From Cladorhizidae sp. MBARI D1340-BT2 (lineage: Eukaryota > Porifera > Demospongiae > Poecilosclerida > Cladorhizidae): a stretch of DNA of 64,000 nt. The notes under the pieces were generated by a model that saw nothing but the letters and a program-made list of their open reading frames with translations, ran no database searches and was not told where the DNA came from. Numbering within the stretch: the first letter of the stretch is position 1; every line of letters starts with the position of its first letter. Location of the stretch: positions 33,752,017 through 33,816,016 of the forward strand of contig JAQNBH010000011.1 of NCBI GenBank assembly GCA_028752905.1. The letters are read 5' to 3'. A program made the position numbers and the translations under genes. Below are positions 1 through 10,312 of this stretch, in pieces.

Positions 1-82
1 CATCGAATGGGCAGGGTATAGCTATGATGGGTGGGTGGGAGTTAAATAGAATTCGCTCTTCCTTTTACTCTCGAATTGTTGC

Positions 83-124
83 TATCAGAGACTAGCTATC
101 AGAGACTAGCTATCAGAGACTAGC
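83..124. repeat. Short tandem repeat, 14-bp unit x3
   Basis: Three perfect head-to-tail copies of TATCAGAGACTAGC. They lie in the 535-bp stretch left of the first unit, which has no counterpart at the other C-to-A junctions of this window. Confidence 0.9.
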
Positions 125-223
125 AAAAAGACTTGTCCATGCATCGAAGGATAGCGCTGCACGCATTTGCCACTCAGACTGAACTGGATATAGAACGATG
201 TTCATAGAATAGCACTTTGGACA

Positions 224-415
224 GTGGCTTGGGACAGTAGCTTTGTAACAATGGTTTTGGAGAGTGGCTTGGTACAGTGGCTTAGTACCAGTGGCTTTGG
301 ACAGTGGCTTGGTACAGTGGCTTTGTACCAGTGGCTTTGTACAGTGGCTTGGTACTGTACCAGAGGCTTTGGACAGTGGCTTGGTACAGTGGCTTAGTAC
401 CAGTGTCTTTGGCAA
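224..415. repeat. Minisatellite with CAGTGGCTT core
   Basis: Irregular tandem array built from GGACAGTGGCTTGGTACAG-like and TTAGTACCAGTGGCTTT-like half-units. Open frames crossing it on both strands encode only the repeated short peptide and are not genes. Apart from the 14-bp repeat, nothing else is recognisable in 1-535. Confidence 0.85.
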
Positions 416-535
416 TGCATGGACAAGTGAGGAATGTGTAGAGAGCATGCGCTAGGTAAGGGGTCGTCAAGTTAGTAAGGGCGTGTATAGCATGAGAACA
501 CATCAATATGAGTTAGGCTGGTTCCATAGTTCTCT

Positions 536-2034
536 AGAAGGCACCAAAACCTTCAAGTTCTTGGCCGACGGGAAGACCCTCTTCTGCAAGATCTGTGAGA
601 AGGTACAAAAATGTGGTTAAGAAGATCCAGATCAGGCAACATGTAGGGTCCAAGACACACGAGAAGAACTGTCAATTGAAGCGGAAAAGAAATGTGATCC
701 AGGCACAACTTGAGGATTGATTCGCCACGACACCGAAGAAATCATGGGCTGCAATTGTTGGAAAAGAGCTCTGTGAAGCCTTCCTCGCCGCTAGCATTCC
801 ATGGATGAAGTTGGACGTGCCCAATTCCGCGGATTCTTGGAGTCAAACATCGGGATCTCCATGCCAGACAGAACCACCCTTGAGAAGAAGTACTTGGGTG
901 AGTGCTACCAGGATGCCATTCGCGAGATTCAGGACTGTTTGGGAGACAAACCAATTTGGGTGGGCGTCGATGAAACGACGGATGCCATGGGCCGCTACGT
1001 GGCAAATGTTTTGATCGGGAGGCTCGACAACGAGAAGAACCATGCCCCTTACCTTGCCAATGTGGTTTTCCTTGAGAAAACCAACTCTGCCACCATCTCT
1101 ATCCTAGTCAACAACACCCTCAAGTTTCTGTGGCCCAATTTTTATGCTGATCTGCTGAAGCTGCTTCTCTCCGATGCCGCAGCATACATGCAAAATCAGG
1201 CCGGGAACTGAAGGTCTTCTACCCCACACTCCTTCACATCACTTGTCTGGCCCATGGTCTCCATCGTGTCTGTGAATCTGTCCGCGAAATGTTTCCAGAG
1301 GTCAATGATCTCGTCTCCACCGTGAAGAGGATCTTTGTAAAAGCCCCCTCCCACATCATTATCTGGAAAGAGGTCTGTCCTGAAGTTCCCCTTCCCCCTG
1401 AGCCTGTGTTGACAAGATGGGGCACCTGGATAGATGCAACTTTGTTCTACGCCAAAAATTTCGAGAAAGTCAAAACCATCGTCAGCCAGTTGTTACCAGA
1501 AGATGCAGCAGCCATCGGAAAGTGTCAGAAATTGCTCAAGAACCACCACCTTGCCTCAGACTTAGCCTTCATTGCAGGGAACTTGGCTTTCCTTCCTGCT
1601 GTTCTGACTCGTCTTGAAGAAGCGGGTTTGCCTTTGGAAAGATCCTTTGCCATCCTTGACGAAGCCAAGTCCAACCTCGACAGTATTGCTGGCCAAAAGG
1701 GGATGCCGTTACAAAACAAGTTCAACTCTGTGCTGGAGAGAAACCCTGATGTTTTCTGGTCCTACGCTCAATTGTGGGGTGCTTGAAAGGCTCCCTCCCC
1801 AAAGGATTTGGTCCTGGAGACGTCGCCAACTTTAAGTTCTGCCCTACCGCCAATGTCGACATGGAGAGAACCTTTTCGGTCTACAAAACTGTATTGACTG
1901 ACAGGCCCCACTGTTTGACTGAAGAGAATGTGGTCAAAATTATGGTGAAACACTGTTCCTATTCTCGTGCTGCTGACTGCTATATAGTTGTTCTATTCTG
2001 TAATAAAAGGTTTAAAAAAGTTTGTTTTTCCTGA
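536..2034 (+). pseudogene. hAT-superfamily transposase remnant, unit 1 copy
   Basis: Nearly full-length but broken hAT-type transposase. In order: a BED-like zinc finger (C-x2-C near 590, then a GSKTH histidine motif near 650), a VDETTD motif opening the RNase-H-like core (about 965-985), a TCLAHxLHxVCE-like hAT motif (about 1240-1275), a TRWGTWID motif (about 1415-1435) and a C-terminal dimerisation segment containing VDMERTFSVYKT (about 1855-1890). The frame changes after the zinc finger, near 1200-1230 and near 1780, so no complete protein can be made. The frame runs into the flank to 2034. Homologous copies sit at 20840-22400, 47047-47880 and 63830-64000. hAT assignment rests on motif order; no TIR or target duplication was found, so the copy moved as part of the duplicated unit. 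Confidence 0.8.
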
Positions 2035-2335
2035 TATATATATAGCCCCTGCTTATCTGAATTTCAGAATCACCATATTTTCAGCACATATTTTACCACA
2101 AAAAATGACATAAAAACATCATATTAGCTGAACAAAATGACATGTCTACTTATCATTAATAAGTTGTTGGTAGAGTGAAATAGCGCTAAATGAAAAATGG
2201 CTGAGATAGAATAATTTCCTCTAAGATGGACTTGTTTTGTTCATAAAAAATTGCTGGATGTCTGCCATCTTATGATGTGCACTTGGCTCATCGGTCAGAG
2301 ATGATGTGACACATTCAGCAAACCTGGAAATAATC

Positions 2336-2630
2336 TTAGCTATGGGGCACGTGGAGGTTTGTTAGCTATGGGGCACGTGGAGGTTAGCTATGGGGCATGT
2401 GGAGGTTAGCTATGGGGCATGTGGAGGTCAGCTATGGGGCACGTGGAGGTTAGCTATGGGGCATGTGGAGGTTAGCTATGGGGCATGTGGAGTTTAGCTA
2501 TGGGGCACGTGGAGGTCAGCTATGGGGCACGTGGAGGTTAGCTATGGGGCACGTGGAGGTTAGCTATGGGGCACTTGGAGGTTAGCTATGGGGCGCACGT
2601 GGAGGTCAGCTATGGGGCATGTGGAGGTTA
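2336..2630. repeat. 22-bp minisatellite carrying E-box-like hexamers, 13 units
   Basis: Thirteen copies of a TTAGCTATGGGGCACGTGG-type unit. At the hexamer, 7 units read CACGTG, 5 read CATGTG and 1 reads CACTTG. The same array, with 15 units, follows the paralogous transposase at 22739-23065. It lies about 300 bp downstream of the transposase remnant; 2035-2335 and 2631-2975 hold no recognisable gene. Confidence 0.92.
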
Positions 2631-3696
2631 TGAGATTCCTAGGTAGAGGCATACAATATAATATATTTCCAATTGTGATAGACCTGTTGAATAAAACATC
2701 GTTGCTCTCCGTAGATGTGCATTCATGCCAGGAAGTCTATTTCAGCGTGGTAATCAGTGGTCATATATATATATATATTAGGTGGCTGTTTGTAGTATTG
2801 AGTGAATTGATATAGAAAAATGAATAACAAAGTGATCAGAAAAAGAAGAATAATTGTAAGGAATGAGGTCAGTTGAAAGATAACTTCAAAGTGAGCACAA
2901 GACCTGGAGTATTGCCTTTGATGTGTGTGTAAATGTTGCATGTTCTCCCTGACACGCTGCTCATGAGCTCGCTTCTTAAGGCCCATTATTTTTAATTTTT
3001 TGACAATATATATTTTTTGTGACTTATATCCTTTCTAAACATCTGTACAAACTGTCTTTCAAATTTGAAAATATTTGGATGCACAAGTCTTAGTTATGGT
3101 GGATTTTATCCAGGCTCTCACTTACATTCACCTTGAAAACATTCACCTTGAAAATTGAATATAATAGTAGCCCAACTTCAACAGTGATTTCTTAGAAACA
3201 TGTATATATACCTTCTTCATTATATATCATTTTGTAGCTCTATCTTTGCTCTACCTTTTAAGTTGGAATTTTTTCAATTTGGAAGTAGCAGTCCAATTTT
3301 ATAGTCGTGTGTATATACCCTTATGCCCATATATTGGTTGACCTTGTCATGAAAACCCCTGGTCAAATTTTTTAACTTAAATTGTGCTTTAGAGGAGGTT
3401 CCTCTACTATAAAAGGGAAGTGTGTATAGTGCATATCTTAGGAGAGGGAATTCTTTTTGTGACTCTGTCAGAATTTTTCCAAACCTCTATACTTTACTGA
3501 AACTTCTTATATAGCATATCATTAGACTCACCGCCGTATCCGCAGTTGTAAATGACCGCGACAAAAACAAATATATAAAATCGTTAGTTTTAGCTACGCA
3601 TGTGCCTGGGCATGTCCCTAGAGCTGGAATTAAAATAGCTGAGGTATAGCACCAAGGTATTCGTGACGTCAAACTCAGCTGATCAGGATTTAAAAA

Positions 3697-3968
3697 ATGG
3701 CTTCTAGACTAAATGTGGACGAGCAATGCTGGATGACGACGAATTCGGTCTCTCTGAGGTTGAAAGCAGTGATGAGGAAGGAGAAGGGATATTTGCCTAG
3801 CACGGAGAACAGACTAGAGATCCTGAAGAGCTAGCAACTCTGACTGACATCGTAGATTCAGAACCCGTTTTTTGCCAGTCCAGAGATAGTAGCGCTGATT
3901 TGCGTAGGGATCCAGGTCTTGAGACTGACGATGGTGAAGAACAGGAACAAGATGTCCCAGGCAAATAA
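3697..3968 (+). pseudogene. piggyBac-like transposase N-terminal fragment
   Basis: An ATG at 3697 opens a short acidic sequence including LDDDEFGLSEVESSDEEGEG, reminiscent of the acidic N-termini of piggyBac-type transposases. A frameshift follows after about nine codons, there is an in-frame TAG about 26 residues later, and a TAA at 3966 ends it. The DDD catalytic domain is absent. Downstream, the element closes with a GGTCGAAGGG end abutting TTAA (4450-4453), which reads CCCTTCGACC inward, a piggyBac-like terminus. An internally deleted, non-autonomous derivative is the simplest reading. Alternative: an unrelated acidic peptide; the TTAA context argues against it. Confidence 0.55.
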
Positions 3969-4453
3969 ATAGCCATGCATGTCAGATCCTTTAGCATTAC
4001 TGCTTTTTTTCTGACTTGTATAAAAAATAGCATTTACCTGGGTACTTCGCTATCCATCTATATAGCTATAATAATATAAAGCTAATAGGTAGTTAGTAAG
4101 CTATAGTTTCTAATTATCTGCCCTAGTAAAATATGACACTGTCATTTTATTATATTTACATCATGATGCAATCTCCAGTCCATATCTGTCCATATTCTGC
4201 CTAAAAATACAATCAAAACAAACCATCAAATGTTATAATGATATTCATCATATGTGGTCAGTTGCTAGGCAACCTACTGTTGACCACAATGTTTGTCAAC
4301 ACCAATGTTATAACATCAACCATGGTTGCTAGGGACATTTGTGCACTCCTGGTTGAATATAAAATATTATGTAAGGTTGAATATAAAATATTATGTAAAA
4401 TAACGTCACTATTTTTATAAAGTGCTGTGTAAATCCAGCGGTCGAAGGGTTAA

Positions 4454-4919
4454 GGCCCATTATTTTTAATTTTTTGACAATATATATTTTTTGTGACTTA
4501 TATCCTTTCTAAACATCTGTACAAACTGTCTTTCAAATTTGAAAACGTTTGGATGCACAAGTCTCTAGTTATGGTGGATTTTATCCAGGCTCTCACTTAC
4601 ATTCACCTTGAAAATTGAATATAATAGCCCAACTTCAACAGTGATTTCTTAGAAACATGTCTTAAATTGTGCTTTAGAGGTTCCTCTACTACATCATAAA
4701 AGGGAAGTGTGTATAGTGCATATCTTAGGAGAGGGAATTCTTTTTGTGACCGTCAGAATTTTTCCAAACCTCTATACTTTACTGAAACTTCTTATATAGC
4801 ATATCATTAGAAAGCTCTTGCAGAGAGCTGTATTCTGGTATCAAAATGAGCTGTAGGGTTAGAAGGACAGCAAAGTTATGCACGTTTACATAAATATGTT
4901 TTTATGGGCAATACTGGCC
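4454..4919. repeat. MITE-like unit between two TTAA sites
   Basis: A 466-bp stretch that starts GGCCCATTATT right after TTAA and ends CAATACTGGCC right before TTAA. Its first 350 bp match 2980-3518 with several deletions. No coding potential. It may be the complete form of the outer element, with 2980-3518 its interrupted sibling. Confidence 0.6.
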
Positions 4920-4989
4920 TTAACCCTTTGTAGCATGAGGGCATTTGGTCTATTTGATGGAGCTTAGGGGTTAAAGATCCTGACATCGA

Positions 4990-5470
4990 AGTAAGTTCTT
5001 TCAAAGGAGCCTCCCCAGAAATGCTGTTTGCTGCTAATGCCCAGTCATGCTCCCTCCATCTTGAGAGTTGGCAGTTGAGCCAGACAGTTCTTAATTCATC
5101 AATGGTTGTATATAGCTCTGGCTCAATGCCCTCATCGTGACAAACCTCTGTGAGAAGGATAACAGTGAGGTCTCAGATGTCATATGGAAGGGATTCCTCT
5201 TTTTACACAAGATGGGGCATGCTCAGTTGGGACCTTGCAGCCACAGGCACACATCAATAGTTGAGGGGGGAGACCATCCATATCTAAGGGCCACACATCT
5301 TGAAATGCACTCTTATGCAGAGTGAAGCCATGTTCTTGTAATGGCAAAGCTGTCAGACATGTGCAAGTTTCTTGGGCCCTTTCCAATCCCACTTATATGT
5401 GTCAGTTGTTTAGGAAATTCATCTGCTTTTGATGTGTTTCTCTGTCGTTTTTGTTTGCGAGTGGAATGTT
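4990..5470 (-). pseudogene. Reverse-transcriptase element remnant (C-terminal cysteine-rich region), unit 1
   Basis: The minus strand encodes ALPLQEHGFTLHKSAF followed by a CACGCK...EHAPSC zinc-cluster motif and GIPS. This arrangement (LPL.EHGF.LHK.AF.D, then C.CG...HALSC.KGG) is one I know from the region after the RT domain in invertebrate retroelements. No RT domain is present and the frame is broken within 100 codons. The unit 2 counterpart is at 23396-24015, where the motif keeps the more canonical HALSCVKGGFPS. Superfamily not determined. Opposite in orientation to the neighbouring hAT remnant. Confidence 0.55.
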
Positions 5471-5496
5471 TGGAATCCATTTGGTCAGCAATAATT

Positions 5497-5532
5497 CCTG
5501 ATGAAGACTAGAGCATCTAGTCGAAGCGTCGA
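5497..5532 (+). ncRNA. Hammerhead-ribozyme-like motif (degenerate), unit 1
   Basis: CTGATGA is followed by a 6-bp stem, GACTAG pairing with CTAGTC around an AGCAT loop, then GAAGC and GTC. This has the order of a hammerhead core (CUGANGA - stem II - GAAA - stem III - cleavage triplet). The usual GAAA is GAAG and stem III is minimal, so activity is doubtful. Such motifs are known at the ends of some retroelements, notably Penelope-like ones. An identical motif is at 24021-24056. Confidence 0.35.
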
Positions 5533-5871
5533 GTGAATAAAAATTGAAACCGATTATTGAGAAGGTGATTTTAATGTTATTATGTCAACTGAGAGTTCAT
5601 TGAGAACAATAACATAGCTGGTCTTGTGATACGATCGCATTTGATAGAGCCTTGGTAATCTCAAGGGAGGCAGAGAACTCATAATCAGTATTGGAGGATG
5701 GTTGCCAATCCCAAGCCCCCCCCCTCCCCCCCCCCATTCCAGCTGGCAATGCAAACAGGCCACATTCCAAATTATTTAGAGGTGTCCTGCCAGTCAATGC
5801 TGGAATGAGTTCAGAGCTCAATATGTCATTCAAAAGTTGAATGTGTGTTCAAATCTTTGGGATGGTATGAC

Positions 5872-5973
5872 ACAAGTTCAATTATTCACAGGTCATAAGA
5901 ATTTAGACAACATACAACATTACAGGTCGATACAGAATATAATGACGAGAGAGTGGAGTCCGAATACTTGCAG
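5872..5973 (-). repeat. LTR fragment, inverted relative to the following gag
   Basis: About 100 bp matching the inner part of the minus-strand LTR at 10313-10813 in the same orientation. It joins gag directly at 5971-5976 (CAGCATGATG), where both parents share a few bases. Confidence 0.8.
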
Positions 5974-6670
5974 CATGATGAAGCAGATCACTACCCCACA
6001 CTCAAGTCTACCCTCTTGGACGTATGGGCATCACTGAGTCTACCCGCTTCTCCCGATGGTTCGACCCTAAACCAAAACCTCATGAAAACATGGCAGATGT
6101 CTACTTCAGAACGTGTGACATGGCCAAAAACTGTCTCAAAGATTGTTACACTATCACCGACTGCTATCGACTCATCTCCAGAGAGATTATGTACCGCCAA
6201 ATCCCTGATCACATCGCCGCCTTTGTTCGATCACAGAACCCGACTACCGACCGTGCCTTCACACAGGCAGTTGACTCCTACGTCTCGGACCATCACATGG
6301 AACAACAGTGCTTGTGGAAAGCCCACTCCAGACCTCGATACCCCCAAAATCGACCTCCATTCCGACCACCTTATCAACCTCAGCCTCACCAGACCCACTC
6401 CACCTATCCAGACAGACAACCTGCCGAGTCTGAGCCGAAGTCAACTTACCCTCCTGAACCAAAACTGATCACTCCAAAGCTGGAACGACCACCCCGCTCA
6501 GACAGATGACTTCAGCAACCCAAGAAGGACTTAAGTAAGTATTTTGATGCCAGTAAAGGTCCTATGTGTTTTAATTGCAAAGGTTGGGGACATCTGAGTG
6601 CTGCTTGCCCAGAGAAAACCATCTACAGAGTTGAAGAGAAGCAACAAAAACCTTCTGACCGACACAACTC
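5974..6670 (+). pseudogene. Ty3/gypsy gag, 5'-truncated (element 1)
   Basis: Structural nucleocapsid polyprotein of the retroelement. The main frame (frame 3) carries a capsid-like segment with TRFSRWFDPKPKPHENMADV and RLISREIMYRQIPDHI, a proline-rich linker, and a nucleocapsid zinc knuckle CFNCKGWGHLSAAC (C-x2-C-x4-H-x4-C) near 6567-6608. One in-frame TGA at 6507-6509 separates capsid from knuckle. The N-terminal part is not on this strand; it lies reversed at 9641-10312. Protease-integrase follows in another frame from 6686. Confidence 0.8.
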
Positions 6671-6685
6671 CCTTCTCTCTTCGCC

Positions 6686-8533
6686 ATGGGAAAAATTAAC
6701 AGCCTACCTGTCCGATTTTTTCTCGACAGTGGAGCTGATGTCACTGTCATCAATGCCGACCTCGTCAAACAGCTCCAGCCAGACGGTCCCGACACGTCTG
6801 AGGACTCACCTCCCATTGTCATCAAGGGTGTCCACGTCCCTCTTACCTCTCTGCCTGCGACCCACCTCACCTGTGAACTACTGGGCTCCAATTTCCACAT
6901 GCGGATGGCCATCTCTGATGACATCAAGCATGACATCTTGCTTGGTAAGGATTGTCCTATCTTATACGATCTTGTTCAGGCAGCAATCACAGAGATTCCC
7001 AAAGAGGTCTTAGAGGTCCAGACTCGACAACAGCGCAAAGAAGACCACTATCAGCAAGAACTAGATGATGAGGGCACAGCAACATCACCTGTCGACCCTA
7101 ACCCCCTCTCAAATCTGATAGGTGAGGATTTCGACTTCCCTCAAGCCAACCTCTACTCACCGACAGACCAGACCTCTCTGACCGATGATATTGATCCTCC
7201 ACTGCAACCTGACAACAACTCCCAGGCTCTGCACGATGACCAGCTACAGGATCAGACTCTAGCTGACCTTTGGAGTTCTGTCGACAAGGAAAATCCAGAA
7301 TTCATAGTCGTCAACAATGTACTACACCGCCAGACCACTGACCAGTTGGGTGAACCTAGGCTACAAATAGTTCTCCCTCTCAGCCGACGAGAACAGGTCA
7401 TCCAGCTGGCTCACTCGACCCCAATGGCAGGTCACATAGGTTCCAACAGGACCAAATACAAGATACAAAAGCTCTTTTGGGGGCCAGGTATGGGTAAAGA
7501 TATAAGGAATGCATGTCAGTCTTGCTCCAGGTGCCAGAAGACAGCCTATCTGAAGGCACCAATGATCTTATCACCCCCTCATATTACCAGACCCTTCGAA
7601 AAGGTAGCGATTGACATCGTTGGACCTCTTCCTCTCACAACGAAGAAGAACAGATATATATTGACTTATATCGACCTCGGATCCAGATATCCCGACACAG
7701 TACCCCTCCGCACCACCACCTCAAAGGTAGTTGCAGAGAATTTGCTAAATATTATGTCCCGCCTTTCTGTTTCCTTAGAGATCCTCTCAGACAGAGGAAG
7801 CAATTTCTTATCTGGAATTATGCAAGAGACTTTCCGTTTCCTTGGAGTTCACCACTCCAAGACTTCCCCTTACCGACCCCAATCAAACGGAGCCGTGGAA
7901 CGTTTTCATCACACCCTCCTCCAGATGGTCCGCAAGGTTGTGGATGATCACCGTGATTGGGATGACTACTTGCCATACCTACTGTTTGCCTGCAGGGAGG
8001 CCCCGTGTTCGTCAACGGGTTTCTCCCACTTCGAACTCATCTTCGGCCGTCACGTCCATGGTCCACTCGACATCCTTAGCAGACAATGGGTCCCGAAGAA
8101 GTCGACTACCTCAACAGCAGCAGAGTGGCTCTTGCAGCTACGAGATGATCTCAAATTCACAAGAGAAGTCGTCCTCCAGCAGCAGATTTTGACTCAGACC
8201 AGAACCAAAGACTGGCTCGATAAGACAACCAAAGATAGGACCTTCAATATCGGAGACCAGGTCCTAGTTTTCACGCCAGCAATCACGGGACACAAAACAG
8301 ACAAGTTAACTGACAGATGGAGTGGACCCTACTCCATCATAGGAACTCTATCTCCGGTTACATACGTTGTCAACATGCCCGAAAAGCATAAGAAAACTCG
8401 CTCAGTCCACGTCACTGTCTTGAAGGCCTGGCAAATCCCCATTGCAGACATCGCACACATCTCCGTAGAACCTGCAGACACGGCAGATCTACCTGATTAC
8501 CATCCGCAGCCCACTGAAGACTCCCTACCTTAG
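6686..8533 (+). CDS. Ty3/gypsy protease-integrase polyprotein (element 1)
   Basis: An open frame of 615 residues encoding the particle protease and the integrase of the retroelement. An aspartic protease motif FFLDSGADVTVI lies near residues 12-23, and ILLGKDCPIL near 85 matches the protease C-terminal strand. After a linker of about 150 residues comes the integrase: zinc-binding H...H and CQSCSRC, then a catalytic triad in AIDIVGP, ILSDRGSN and AVERFHH with exactly 35 residues between the second Asp and the Glu. The C-terminus has a DQVLVF...DRWSGPY-type integrase tail. No RT or RNase H lies between protease and integrase; the RT start follows downstream. The ATG used lies just before the protease; expression by frameshift from gag is likely but not shown. 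It is the longest intact frame in the window. Confidence 0.88.
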   Translation: MGKINSLPVRFFLDSGADVTVINADLVKQLQPDGPDTSEDSPPIVIKGVHVPLTSLPATHLTCELLGSNFHMRMAISDDIKHDILLGKDCPILYDLVQAAITEIPKEVLEVQTRQQRKEDHYQQELDDEGTATSPVDPNPLSNLIGEDFDFPQANLYSPTDQTSLTDDIDPPLQPDNNSQALHDDQLQDQTLADLWSSVDKENPEFIVVNNVLHRQTTDQLGEPRLQIVLPLSRREQVIQLAHSTPMAGHIGSNRTKYKIQKLFWGPGMGKDIRNACQSCSRCQKTAYLKAPMILSPPHITRPFEKVAIDIVGPLPLTTKKNRYILTYIDLGSRYPDTVPLRTTTSKVVAENLLNIMSRLSVSLEILSDRGSNFLSGIMQETFRFLGVHHSKTSPYRPQSNGAVERFHHTLLQMVRKVVDDHRDWDDYLPYLLFACREAPCSSTGFSHFELIFGRHVHGPLDILSRQWVPKKSTTSTAAEWLLQLRDDLKFTREVVLQQQILTQTRTKDWLDKTTKDRTFNIGDQVLVFTPAITGHKTDKLTDRWSGPYSIIGTLSPVTYVVNMPEKHKKTRSVHVTVLKAWQIPIADIAHISVEPADTADLPDYHPQPTEDSLP

Positions 8534-8580
8534 CTGGGACCCTCTCTCTCTCCCCAGCAAAAGACAGAAGCAATGACAGT

Positions 8581-9095
8581 TTGGCATCACTACCCAAAGG
8601 TAATCGTGCTTCTACCTTGGGTAAGGCCAAATCTTCTACCCACAGAATCGAGACAGGCCAAGCTCTACCCATACATCTTCATCCCTACCGCATTCCCAAG
8701 ATGTGGGAAGAACCCTTTCGATCAGAGATCAACCTACTGAAGGAAACCGGCCTCATAGAACCATCAACAGCCCCCTGGGCAGCACCCATGTTCGCTGTTC
8801 CCAAGAAAACACCAGGCTCTGTCAGGTTAGTGGTAGATTACCGTCGATTAATCATGTTACCACCCCAGATCCGTACTACCTCCCCCGGATTGAGGATATT
8901 CTGGAAAGGATGGCCAAGGCCAACTATTTCTCTACCTTTGACCTTGCCAGAGGATTTTATCAAGTTCCACTCGACATCAACGACAGAGATAGGAACCAGA
9001 ATGCTGATGCCCTCTCACGCCAAGCATGGCTAGAAGACCCTACGTTTCCGGCTGACGCCTCCCAGAAGGAAGGGGAGATGTTAGGAACCTCCTAA
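8581..9095 (+). pseudogene. Reverse transcriptase / RNase H with catalytic core deleted (element 1)
   Basis: The RT start is recognisable: HPYRIPKMWEEPFRSEI, then APMFAVPKKTPGSVRLVVDY and, after a frameshift near 8849, TTPDPYYLPRIEDILERMAK and FSTFDLARGFYQVPL. The text then jumps near 8990 to NQNADALSRQAW, which belongs to the very end of RNase H. The RT active site (YxDD) and the RNase H core are therefore missing by an internal deletion. A purine-rich tract (GAAGGAAGGGGAGA) and the LTR follow, confirming that RT-RNase H was the last pol segment. The element cannot copy itself. Confidence 0.82.
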
Positions 9096-9640
9096 CAAAC
9101 CACTCCCTCAACCAAACCCTCTTTCATATTATTGACTAATACACACACGCAGTGTAGATATTTCCATATTAGGTCATAATAATTATGGTAGTTGACCACA
9201 CATTTTAATTACAACACGATATTTCCATATTAGGTCATATGGTAGTTGACCACACATTTTAATTACAACACGATATTTCCATGTTAGGTCATATGGTAGT
9301 TGACCACACATTTTAATTACAACACGATATTTGGTAGTTGACCACACATTTTAATTACATAGTTTAGGAAAGGCACATGTCTCTATTTTGATTGGTTGAA
9401 TTATTATTATCAGTTTTTAGTTTTCCCTTATATGGTAATTCTTGTGAGACTACCCTGGGTCTATAAAAGACCCAAGCCGTCAGTTACCACATATGCTGCA
9501 AGTATTCGGACTCCACTCTCTCGTCATTATATTCTGTATCGACCTGTAATGTTGTATGTTGTCTAAATTCTTATGACCTGTGAATAATTGAACTTGTCTT
9601 GATAGTTAGGATTGGCTCTCTGTAGAACACAATTCTAACA
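9079..9640 (+). repeat. LTR of element 1, plus orientation
   Basis: A 562-bp LTR starting TGTTAGGAACC after a polypurine tract and ending TTCTAACA, so it has TGTTAG/CTAACA inverted ends. It contains three tandem copies of a TAATTACAACACGATATTT-type segment (about 9160-9340) and a TATAAAAG box near 9461. Its first bases overlap the RT remnant frame. Confidence 0.85.
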
Positions 9641-10312
9641 TCTGGCGAAGGTAGACTTGAGTGTGGGGTAGTGATCTGCTTCATCATGGTGTAAGGATAG
9701 AGCTGCATTTGTTAGTGTACCTCTTAGAAGGCTCTGCTGCCCAATGATTCTCTGGAACAGAATGGGTCATCATGTGTCTTTCGAACCGTAGAAGGTCTAT
9801 TTCGACGTAGCCAGGCTGGATTGGAGGTAGTTGAGGAGGTTTGGGAGGACGGGAGTTGCTTTCCATGAATGCTTTCGTCATTGTCTCCAGGAGAAGGGCT
9901 AAGGCGGGGTCGGAGGGGTCTCACGAAGTGGTTGCGGGTGTGAGAAGGCTCCTTCGTCGTGATAAGAGGGATGCCGTTGATGCCGTATCTGGTCATTTGC
10001 ATCCGACTGGTCGGTAGTCATTACTGGGATAGTTTGGAGATAGATTTGAATGGAGTGCCTCTACCGGAGTAAGGATTATAAGGTCTTGGAATGATGATAG
10101 CTGGAGACGAGGAATCAGTCTGCGGGGGACTCTCGAGTTTGCGTCGACGATACAGTTTGGTTGCGGAGATTCGAGACAACTGGTCACGGATTTGAAGAGA
10201 TAAGTCAAGTGTGGAGTGGTAGGAGGTCGAGTGATAGTTGCCAATGGAGTTGGCACCTGGTCAAGGAAGAGTCGGATCGATGGTCGTGAGGTCGAGTTTT
10301 GCTGCCACCAGA
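9641..10312 (-). pseudogene. 5' leader and gag N-terminus of element 1, inverted
   Basis: Read on the minus strand from the LTR at 10313, this starts TCTGGTGGCAGC, where a tRNA primer-binding site is expected, and runs into proline-rich gag-like frames that reach CATGATGAAGCAGATCACT near 9690. That sequence is repeated on the plus strand at 5975, where gag continues. The 5' end of the element is thus present but reversed. The frames are interrupted. Confidence 0.7.

Larger units (their letters stand above)
2980..4919. mobile_element. TTAA-flanked composite insertion (piggyBac-type)
   Basis: Bounded by TTAA at 2976-2979 and 4920-4923. The paralogous unit 2 has a single TTAA here (about 23431) joining the same flanks, so the 1.94 kb is an insertion with a TTAA target duplication, as made by piggyBac-type transposases. 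Inside, the segment starting GGCCCATTATTTTTAATTTT occurs twice in direct orientation (2980-3518 and 4454-4805), separated by a piggyBac-like gene fragment and a third TTAA at 4450-4453. The outer end reads AATACTGGCC before TTAA, so the two outer ends share a short GGCC inverted repeat. Probably two TTAA-targeting elements joined end to end. Confidence 0.75.

Noticed and set aside
130..190. Weak resemblance to the LTR end of element 2 (GGATAGCGC...ACGC, then TGAACTG)
   Set aside because: The match is short and gapped, with no further LTR sequence around it; too little to call an LTR fragment.
113..506. Open frames on both strands across the CAGTGGCTT minisatellite
   Set aside because: They encode only repeated short peptides from the tandem repeat and have no start context or domain.
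6231..6936. Minus-strand frames over gag-protease of element 1
   Set aside because: Shadows of the plus-strand frames carrying the zinc knuckle and protease motifs.
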